Shown piece after piece: positions 1 to 6,802 of a DNA stretch of 6,802 nt. How positions within the stretch are numbered: position 1 is the first letter of the stretch; the number at the start of each line of letters is the position of its first letter. Origin of the DNA: Alphaproteobacteria bacterium (GTDB taxonomy: Bacteria > Pseudomonadota > Alphaproteobacteria > Kiloniellales > JAKSDN01); the NCBI GenBank assembly GCA_030598385.1, contig JAUVQB010000077.1, positions 1 to 6,802 on the forward strand, given 5' to 3'. The position numbers and the translations under genes were made by a program. Under the pieces are notes generated by a model, which was not told where the DNA came from, searched no databases, and saw only the letters and a program-made list of their open reading frames with translations.

Positions 1-797
1 GCTTCGACGTCGACTTTCAGCGAGAGATCCAGCAGGGCGACCGTTTCGAGCTGCTCTACGACAGCTTCTACGACCGTGGCGGCGCGCTCGCCAAGACCGG
101 CCCGCTCAGATATGCGGCCATGGTGCTAAGCGGCAAGCGTCTGGAGTTCTATCACTTCGTTTTGCCCAACGGCAGCGACGATCACTTCGACTCAAACGGC
201 CGCTCGGTGCGACGCGCGCTCCTAAAGACTCCGGTCGACGGCGCCCGCATCTCCTCCGGCTATGGCATGCGCAAGCATCCGATCCAGGGCTACAACAAGA
301 TGCACCGCGGGGTCGACTTCGCCGCCCCGCGCGGCACGCCGATCTATGCGGCCGGCAAAGGCGTGATCGATCGGATCGGGCGCAACGGCGGTTATGGCAA
401 GTACATCCGCATCCGGCACAATTCGACCTACAAGACCGCCTACGCCCACATGAAGAGCTACGCCAAGGGCATGAAGCGCGGCGCCAGGGTGAAGCAAGGC
501 CAAGTCATCGGCTTTGTCGGCTCGACCGGCAACTCGACCGGCCCGCACTTGCATTACGAGGTTATGGTCGACAACAAGCAGGTGAACCCGCGCAAGATCA
601 AGCTGCCCAGCGGCAAGAGCCTCAAGGGGGCGAACCTGGAGGCCTTCCAGCAGGCCCGGGCCGAGATCGACCGCTTGCGCGGCGAGCGCCTGCCCGACCT
701 TCTGATGGTCGAGAACGACTGCGGCGGCGATCTCCCGATCGCACCGGCAGCCTCGGACGGCGATGCCGGCACGGGCGCCACTTCGGCAGTTTGCTAG
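1..797 (+). CDS. M23 family (LytM-type) metallopeptidase, C-terminal part, 5' end outside window
   Basis: Probable zinc endopeptidase that cuts peptide cross-links in peptidoglycan, acting in the periplasm or cell envelope. The reading frame is open from position 3, giving 264 visible residues; the ATG at 120 is internal, because the upstream codons (FDVDFQREIQQGDRFELLYD) continue the protein and match the domain that precedes the peptidase in this family. The catalytic core is intact: an HxxxD zinc motif (His codon at 303, Asp at 315), a conserved His at 447 in AYAHM, and the HxH motif of GPHLHYEV (His codons at 546 and 552). The tail after the peptidase (VNPRKIKLPSG, then a helical AEIDRLRGE stretch) is typical of alphaproteobacterial members. 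The gene ends with two TAG codons in a row (795-800). Any signal peptide or membrane anchor would lie outside the window. The peptidase family is certain; which septal or elongation function it serves is not. Confidence 0.93.
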   Translation, partial: FDVDFQREIQQGDRFELLYDSFYDRGGALAKTGPLRYAAMVLSGKRLEFYHFVLPNGSDDHFDSNGRSVRRALLKTPVDGARISSGYGMRKHPIQGYNKMHRGVDFAAPRGTPIYAAGKGVIDRIGRNGGYGKYIRIRHNSTYKTAYAHMKSYAKGMKRGARVKQGQVIGFVGSTGNSTGPHLHYEVMVDNKQVNPRKIKLPSGKSLKGANLEAFQQARAEIDRLRGERLPDLLMVENDCGGDLPIAPAASDGDAGTGATSAVC

Positions 798-803
798 TAG
801 AAG

Positions 804-3401
<2,598 letters not shown>

Positions 3402-3412
3402 AGCTTTTTAGC

Positions 3413-3419
3413 CCTCCTC
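3413..3419 (-). promoter_or_regulatory. Ribosome binding site of clpB
   Basis: On the minus strand a GAGGAGG stretch, a near-perfect Shine-Dalgarno sequence, lies 11 nt before the ATG at 3401. The spacing is slightly long. It follows a short purine-rich GACGCG repeat, and together with the protein N-terminus it fixes the start codon. Confidence 0.8.
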
Positions 3420-3509
3420 GTCCGCGTCCGCGTCAACTGCAGCACACGACCGATGATGCCTTGCCTTCTGCGCCCGCGTCCAAAATTAGCGGCCCGCGGC
3501 CACTGGCTC

Positions 3510-3531
3510 GTGGCGCCTGGCCTCTCGCCAC
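3510..3531 (-). other. Hairpin in the clpB mRNA leader, with an overlapping alternative stem
   Basis: The arms GTGGCG and CGCCAC (3510-3515 and 3526-3531) form a 6-bp stem with a 10-nt loop, starting within about 10 nt of the transcript 5' end predicted from the heat-shock promoter. A second possible stem, GCCAC (3499-3503) with GTGGC (3510-3514), uses the same arm, so the two cannot form together. The pairing is seen in the sequence. A role in mRNA stability or control is only inference, and GC-rich DNA often produces such stems by chance. Confidence 0.3.
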
Positions 3532-3543
3532 CCGCCCATCTTG

Positions 3544-3572
3544 ATATGGGGCTGTTGCAAAAAAGACACAAG
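3544..3572 (-). promoter_or_regulatory. Heat-shock (sigma-32/RpoH) promoter of clpB
   Basis: Read on the minus strand, the -35 element is CTTGTGT (3572-3566) and the -10 element is CCCCATAT (3551-3544), separated by 14 nt. The sigma-32 consensus is CTTGAAA, 13-15 nt, CCCCATnT, so the -10 is a full match and the -35 keeps the essential CTTG. The start of transcription should fall near 3537-3540, giving a leader of about 135 nt. ClpB is a classic RpoH target, so the site is where it would be expected. T-tracts in the spacer (3559-3564) and upstream of the -35 (3582-3588), about two helical turns apart, may bend the DNA. Confidence 0.85.
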
Positions 3573-3606
3573 GGTTCGCTCAAAAAAAGCACGGCCGGCC
3601 ATGTCA

Positions 3607-3636
3607 TTGCCACGGTTAACGGAATCCCGTTCTTAT
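3607..3636 (+). promoter_or_regulatory. Possible housekeeping promoter of the MOSC gene
   Basis: TTGCCA (3607-3612) matches the -35 consensus at five of six positions, and TCTTAT (3631-3636) matches the -10 at four of six, with an 18-nt spacer. Transcription would start near 3643, leaving about 28 nt before the ATG at 3671. If real, this rules out the upstream in-frame ATG at 3635, which lies inside the -10 element. The match is modest, and alphaproteobacterial promoters are variable. Confidence 0.4.
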
Positions 3637-3670
3637 GGCGTGCCGTTCGCGTAGCCAGATTGGACCGAGC

Positions 3671-4432
3671 ATGACGATCTCCGTCGTCGACATATGTCGC
3701 TATCCGGTGAAGGGGCTCAATGCCGAATCGCTCGAGCGCGTGAACCTCACGCCCGGCCAGGGCCTGCCGCACGACCGGCGCTTCGCGATCGCCCATGGGT
3801 CCACGCGGTTCGATCGCGAAGCGCCGCAATGGCTGCCCAAGACGAGCTTCTTCATGTTGATGCGCGATGAAAAGCTGGCGATGCTGCGCGCCTCCTTCGA
3901 TGCCGAGAAAAGCAAACTGACCATCGAACGGGCGGGCAAGCCGGTGGTCTCGGCCGACCCGACGGACCTGGTCGGACGTACCCTGATCGCCGAGTTCTTT
4001 TCCGGCTATTTGGCAGGTTCGGCTAGGGGCGCCCCGAAGTTGCTGGAGGCCGAGGGGCATATGTTTGCGAATATTCCGGAAAAACGGGTCTCGATCATCA
4101 ATCTGGCGAGCGTGCGAGACTTGGAGCGGGTCGTCCGCCGCCCGGTCCATCCCCTGCGGTTTCGGGGCAACATTTACATCGACGGCGCCGCGCCCTGGGA
4201 GGAATTCGCCTGGGTCGGCTCCTCCGTTAAGCTCGGAGACTTACGCTTGGAGGTCGAGGCGCCGATCGGGCGCTGCGCGGCCACCAACGTGGATCCCGAT
4301 TCAGGGGAACGCGACCTCAACATCCCGCGCGCCCTACAGGCCGGTTTCGGGCATGCCCGCATGGGCGTCTACGCCGCGGTCGTCGAGGCCGGGGAGCTTA
4401 CCACTGGAGACAGCTTGACGGTGCCCGGCTGA
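3671..4432 (+). CDS. MOSC domain protein, YcbX/mARC type (molybdenum cofactor-binding reductase-like)
   Basis: The 253-residue protein has an N-terminal MOSC beta-barrel domain (about 1-120, opening MTISVVDICRYPVKGLNAES) followed by a MOSC domain (about 125-250). The key segment is IGRCAATNVDPDSGERDLNIP: Cys202 in the RCxxTxVDPxxG context corresponds to the cysteine that ligates molybdenum in mARC and YcbX proteins, which reduce N-hydroxylated compounds. Unlike E. coli YcbX it lacks a C-terminal 2Fe-2S ferredoxin domain, so electrons would have to come from a separate partner, which is not visible here. No signal peptide or membrane segment is seen, so it is probably cytosolic. The ATG at 3671 is chosen over the one at 3635 because the family N-terminus begins there; the ribosome binding site is weak (GGA about 7 nt upstream). 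The gene runs against its neighbours. The exact substrate cannot be told from sequence. Confidence 0.92.
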   Translation: MTISVVDICRYPVKGLNAESLERVNLTPGQGLPHDRRFAIAHGSTRFDREAPQWLPKTSFFMLMRDEKLAMLRASFDAEKSKLTIERAGKPVVSADPTDLVGRTLIAEFFSGYLAGSARGAPKLLEAEGHMFANIPEKRVSIINLASVRDLERVVRRPVHPLRFRGNIYIDGAAPWEEFAWVGSSVKLGDLRLEVEAPIGRCAATNVDPDSGERDLNIPRALQAGFGHARMGVYAAVVEAGELTTGDSLTVPG

Positions 4433-4495
4433 GCGCACGCCGATGGGAAGCGCACCCGGCGCGGGCGATCGACTCCGATCAACTTCGAGAAATGT

Positions 4496-5245
4496 CTAGC
4501 TTGTGGGCTCGCCCGCCTTGCAAGGCTGGCTTTTAGCCGGCGTGGCCGCGCCCTCGGCGTCGCCCTCGGCTGCCGCGCCGTTTCCGGCTTTCGCGCGAGT
4601 CCGCGGCCGGCCACGGCCACGCGGCTTGGCTTTCGCTTCTGCGGCCGGGGCGGCCTTGGCCTCGACTTCGTCGACCGGTAGCTCGCCGTCCTCCTCCGTC
4701 TCCGGCTTGGCTTCCGGGGCTTGGCCGTTGCCCTCGGAGTTCCCAGCGGATGCCCCAGAGGATGCCTCGGTGGATGTCGTAGTGGACGCTGCAGCGGATT
4801 CCTCAGCCTTCGCAGCACCCTCCACGAAAGGCTGCTCGGCGTCGGTCGGATAGGGCTGACGCCCACCTCTCTGTCGCTCGGGCCCGCCATGCTCGGGGGT
4901 GGCTTGTTCCGCCTCGGCCGGTTCAGAGCCCGCGGGCTCTGAACCCACGGCATCCGCGGAACCTGTTGAACTCGCGGTCTGCGGCGCCGGGCGCTGTGGG
5001 TCGGTCGTGTCGTTGATGATGCGGTAGTAGTGCTCCGCATACTGTTGGTAACTCTCGGCGGCGATGCGGTCCCCCGTGGATGTCGCGTCTCGCGCCAGGT
5101 TCACGTACTTCTCATAGACCTGCATGGCATTACCGCGCACCCGCACCTCCGGGCCGTGGCTGTCGAAGTTCTGTGATCTTTGAGGTACGAAATGTTTGCG
5201 ATTCGACCGCCCGCGCGGGCGCCGTCCACTAGGCTGCTGTCTCAT
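4496..5245 (-). CDS. DUF4167 domain protein with low-complexity linker and basic tail
   Basis: The conserved part is residues 1-80: a basic start (MRQQPSGRRPRGRSNRKHF) followed by SHGPEVRVRGNAMQVYEKYVNLARDA, GDRIAAESYQQYAEHYYRII, the hallmark of DUF4167. Family function is not established; the position beside prmC and clpB recurs in alphaproteobacteria. Residues 85-200 are a low-complexity linker rich in Ala, Glu, Ser, Thr and Pro. It includes a GSEPA pair (101-110) and six xxxS units with Ser at every fourth position (150-170). The C-terminal part (about 195-225) is rich in Lys, Arg, Ala and Pro and contains RGRGRPR (209-215), an AT-hook-like core, resembling histone H1-like tails. Two basic ends suggest nucleic-acid binding, which is inference. 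The start at 5245 matches the usual MRQ opening, though the ribosome binding site is weak. It may be co-transcribed with prmC across a 187-nt gap. Confidence 0.93.
   Translation of the reverse strand: MRQQPSGRRPRGRSNRKHFVPQRSQNFDSHGPEVRVRGNAMQVYEKYVNLARDATSTGDRIAAESYQQYAEHYYRIINDTTDPQRPAPQTASSTGSADAVGSEPAGSEPAEAEQATPEHGGPERQRGGRQPYPTDAEQPFVEGAAKAEESAAASTTTSTEASSGASAGNSEGNGQAPEAKPETEEDGELPVDEVEAKAAPAAEAKAKPRGRGRPRTRAKAGNGAAAEGDAEGAATPAKSQPCKAGEPTS
4736..4807. repeat. Degenerate 12-bp tandem repeat inside the DUF4167 gene
   Basis: Six consecutive units of 12 bp begin with GGA on the plus strand at 4736, 4748, 4760, 4772, 4784 and 4796. The remaining nine bases vary; the best conserved pair begins GGATGCC (4748 and 4760). 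Read in the gene, each unit gives three small residues followed by a serine always coded TCC, for example AEES, AAAS, TTTS, TEAS. The exact period and constant codon point to repeat expansion followed by drift in a flexible linker. Confidence 0.65.
4920..4945. repeat. Perfect 26-bp palindrome inside the DUF4167 gene
   Basis: The left arm GGTTCAGAGCCCG (4920-4932) is followed directly by its exact reverse complement (4933-4945), with no spacer; the symmetry stops at 4919/4946. On the coding strand it starts exactly at codon 101 and encodes the tandem peptide GSEPAGSEP, the two copies using different synonymous codons for Gly, Ser and Glu. As RNA it could form an 11-bp stem with a 4-nt loop. 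No T-tract follows, so it is not a typical terminator. Confidence 0.9.
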
Positions 5246-5308
5246 GTGTCACTATCTTCGCAAATGGACAAGGTTTCGGCTGCAACCGCTGAATCGCCCC
5301 ACTGGCGA

Positions 5309-5324
5309 CCTTTGCTAGCCTTTG
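5309..5324 (-). repeat. Short direct repeat upstream of the DUF4167 gene
   Basis: CAAAGG occurs twice on the minus strand with a 4-nt spacer (CTAG), so the copies are 10 bp apart, one helical turn. They lie 64 nt before the DUF4167 start codon. This could be a binding site for a regulator, but two 6-mers are weak evidence. I found no convincing -35/-10 pair in the 187-nt gap around it. Confidence 0.25.
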
Positions 5325-5353
5325 GCCACGAACACTATCTTGGAGATCGTGGA

Positions 5354-5370
5354 ACGCCTGAATCAGGCGT
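5354..5370. other. 17-bp palindrome in the prmC-DUF4167 gap
   Basis: Arms ACGCCTGA and TCAGGCGT flank a single central A. As RNA it would form a 6-7 bp GC-rich stem with a 3-5 nt loop, about 63 nt after the prmC stop and 109 nt before the DUF4167 start. On neither strand is it followed by a run of T, so it is a poor intrinsic terminator. It might be a partial terminator, an mRNA processing or stability stem, or a dyad operator for a regulator of the DUF4167 gene. Confidence 0.5.
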
Positions 5371-5432
5371 AAGAGCATCCGCTCAGCACCTTCAAGGTAG
5401 CCACAACGGCCTGGTATTCCAACTACTTTTTT

Positions 5433-6350
5433 TCACCTTCGCGATCCCTTCTGCCGTCCGCGTTGATGGCCGAGCAGCAAGCAACGCTGGATTCCAGCCA
5501 GATCGGGCAAGCAATCGCGCGGCTCCAATCCCTGATCGCGGGCCAATCCTGCGACCGTGGCGGCTTGCCCAGCGCCCAATTCCAAGGCCGCCAGCCCGTC
5601 CGGCGCCAGCAGGCGGGCGACTTCGGGAACGACTCGGCGATAGGCCTCGAGGCCGTCGGACCCGCCGTCGAGGGCGCCACGCGGCTCGAATCGGGCGACC
5701 TCCGGAGCCAGACCGCCTATGTCGCCGGTACGTACGTATGGCGGGTTGCAGAGGATCACATCCCAGTTCCCGGCCAAGGCGGCGCCCCAGTCGCTCGCCA
5801 CGAAGGCGCCCCGGCCGGCCAATCCGAGTCTGCCGGCATTGCGCGCAGCGGCGGCGAGCGCGGCGGTATCTCGGTCGAGCCCAACGCCCCAAGCAGCGGG
5901 CAGGGCCGCCAAGACGGCCAACAACAAGTTTCCGCTGCCGGTGCCGAGATCGAGCACCCATTGAGGCCGGTCATGATCTTCGATCCGGCCAAGGACGGCC
6001 TCCACCAGGGTCTCGCTGTCGGGCCGTGGATCGAGCGTGGCCGGCGTGATCGCCAGGTCCAGGCTCCAGAACTCGCGCCGGCCGAGGATGCGGGAGACGG
6101 GCTCCCGGCAGCACCGGCGCTCGATCAGAGCGTCGAATCTGCGGCGCTCGGCCGGTGTGAGGGCGCGCTCCCCAGCCATCATCGGCTCCCCCGATCTCAG
6201 GCCCAAGGCCGCCGCCAGAAGCAGCCGGGCGTCGCCGCGCGGCGCTTCGACGCCGGCGTCGCGCAGACGGGCCTGACCCCGCCGAAGCGCCGCCTCCAGC
6301 AAGGTTTTGTCGGCCGGCGGCCGGGGTCCGTCAGGCGCCGTTTGCGGCAT
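5433..6350 (-). CDS. prmC: PrmC, release factor glutamine N5-methyltransferase
   Basis: Cytosolic S-adenosylmethionine-dependent enzyme that methylates the glutamine of the GGQ motif in class I release factors, raising termination efficiency. With the ATG at 6350 the protein has 305 residues, slightly longer than E. coli PrmC (277). It has an N-terminal helical domain (about 15-100), the [14 protein letters not shown] segment, [12 protein letters not shown] (107-118, the family LxPRPxTE motif), the SAM-binding DLGTGSGN (134-141), the acidic GLDRD after the next strand, and the catalytic NPPY (202-205). The last residues ([12 protein letters not shown]) are a basic tail beyond the usual end. 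The start at 6350 overlaps the prfA end by 20 nt, with a GAGGA just upstream. An in-frame ATG at 6386 would add 12 Arg-rich residues with no family support. The prfA neighbour makes its own substrate, consistent with coupled synthesis. Confidence 0.96.
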   Translation of the reverse strand: MPQTAPDGPRPPADKTLLEAALRRGQARLRDAGVEAPRGDARLLLAAALGLRSGEPMMAGERALTPAERRRFDALIERRCCREPVSRILGRREFWSLDLAITPATLDPRPDSETLVEAVLGRIEDHDRPQWVLDLGTGSGNLLLAVLAALPAAWGVGLDRDTAALAAAARNAGRLGLAGRGAFVASDWGAALAGNWDVILCNPPYVRTGDIGGLAPEVARFEPRGALDGGSDGLEAYRRVVPEVARLLAPDGLAALELGAGQAATVAGLARDQGLEPRDCLPDLAGIQRCLLLGHQRGRQKGSRR

Positions 6351-6802
6351 CGTCCTCAACATCCTCGGCCAGCCGCGCCGCCTCATCCTCTGCGGTCAGG
6401 GATTCGATCACTTCGTCGAGCGCCTCGCCGGCCAGGATCCTGTCCAGCTTGTAGAGCGTCATATTGATGCGATGGTCGGTGACGCGGCCTTGCGGAAAAT
6501 TGTAGGTGCGGATTCGCTCCGAGCGGTCGCCGCTGCCGACCTGGACGCGCCGGTTTTCCGCTCGCGCATCCTCCTGCGCCTGGCGCTCGGCGTCGTAGAG
6601 GCGGGCGCGCAGCACCTTCATCGCCTTGGCCCGGTTCTTGTGCTGCGATTTCTCGTCCTGGCAGGTCACGACGATGCCGCTCGGCAGATGGGTGATGCGC
6701 ACCGCGCTGTCGGTGGTGTTCACATGCTGCCCGCCGGCGCCCTGGGAACGGTAGGTGTCGATCCGCAGGTCCTTGTCTTCCACCTCGATGTCCACCGCCT
6801 CC
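6331..6802 (-). CDS. prfA: Peptide chain release factor 1 (RF1), C-terminal part, 5' end outside window
   Basis: RF1 recognises UAA and UAG in the ribosomal A site and triggers release of the finished protein. The visible 156 residues cover the catalytic domain 3 and the C-terminal domain. The universally conserved GGQ, in [22 protein letters not shown], is coded at 6735-6727; its glutamine is the PrmC target. The segment [25 protein letters not shown], followed by [10 protein letters not shown], is diagnostic for RF1 rather than RF2. The GTG at 6795 is internal, since codons upstream of it (Glu-Ala) continue the family sequence; the stop-codon recognition motif (PxT type) lies outside the window. 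The protein ends in a short acidic tail ([11 protein letters not shown]). It is the upstream gene of the prfA-prmC pair, and its last 20 nt overlap the prmC start in a different frame. Confidence 0.98.
   Translation of the reverse strand, partial: EAVDIEVEDKDLRIDTYRSQGAGGQHVNTTDSAVRITHLPSGIVVTCQDEKSQHKNRAKAMKVLRARLYDAERQAQEDARAENRRVQVGSGDRSERIRTYNFPQGRVTDHRINMTLYKLDRILAGEALDEVIESLTAEDEAARLAEDVEDDAANGA

Noticed and set aside
3635..3670. Upstream ATG as start of the MOSC gene
   Set aside because: The extra 12 residues do not match the family N-terminus, and the codon lies within the possible -10 element.
4438..4461. Imperfect GC-rich hairpin between the MOSC and DUF4167 stop codons, possible terminator
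   Set aside because: The stem is short and bulged and no T-run follows on either strand; such stems are frequent in GC-rich DNA.
4736..4807. Period-12 repeats as a CRISPR-like array
   Set aside because: The units are far too short, lack conserved repeats separated by unique spacers, and lie in frame inside a coding sequence.
4503..4853. Ala/Ser/Pro-rich open frame on the plus strand opposite the DUF4167 linker
   Set aside because: Its composition is the complement of the low-complexity linker; no independent support.
5180..6049. 289-codon open frame on the plus strand through the prmC-DUF4167 gap
   Set aside because: It crosses two real genes and the gap, and turns into an Arg/Pro-rich translation; no support as a gene.
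6351..6386. Upstream ATG as start of prmC
   Set aside because: It would add 12 Arg-rich residues with no family counterpart and lengthen the overlap with prfA to 56 nt.
5463..6467. 334-codon open frame on the plus strand opposite prmC and prfA
   Set aside because: Antisense shadow of two confidently identified genes; no domain is seen.

Overview
The window looks like chromosomal DNA from a GC-rich alphaproteobacterium. This is inferred from the protein C-terminal to a DUF4167 domain (a family largely confined to that class), from the prfA-prmC-DUF4167-clpB gene order familiar there, and from the high GC content of the coding regions. I see no tRNA, rRNA, CRISPR array, insertion sequence, phage gene or origin, and no convincing new defence or mobile system. 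It is a housekeeping region with several small sequence features worth checking.

Layout, left to right. (1) Positions 1-797, plus strand: the C-terminal part of an M23 (LytM-type) cell-wall peptidase whose start lies outside the window. (2) 804-3401, minus strand: full-length clpB, tail to tail with the peptidase gene and only 6 nt away. (3) 3402-3670: a divergent intergenic region. It holds a very good heat-shock (sigma-32 type) promoter for clpB, a leader of about 135 nt with hairpin potential, and a plausible housekeeping promoter for the opposite gene. (4) 3671-4432, plus strand: a MOSC-domain protein of the YcbX/mARC type. (5) 4496-5245, minus strand: a DUF4167 protein with a conserved N-terminus, a low-complexity linker containing DNA repeats, and a basic AT-hook-like tail. 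(6) 5246-5432: a short gap with a 17-bp palindrome and a small direct repeat. (7) 5433-6350, minus strand: prmC. (8) 6331-6802, minus strand: the C-terminal part of prfA (peptide release factor 1), overlapping prmC by 20 nt.

How the genes fit together. prfA and prmC form a translationally coupled pair: PrmC methylates the glutamine of the GGQ motif in release factors, and that motif is visible in the prfA fragment. DUF4167 follows on the same strand and may be co-transcribed or have its own promoter. clpB has its own heat-shock promoter and encodes the disaggregase that works with DnaK. The MOSC gene sits in the opposite orientation inside the otherwise co-directional prfA-prmC-DUF4167-clpB chain, head to head with clpB and tail to tail with DUF4167, so it is either an insertion or a local inversion relative to that order.
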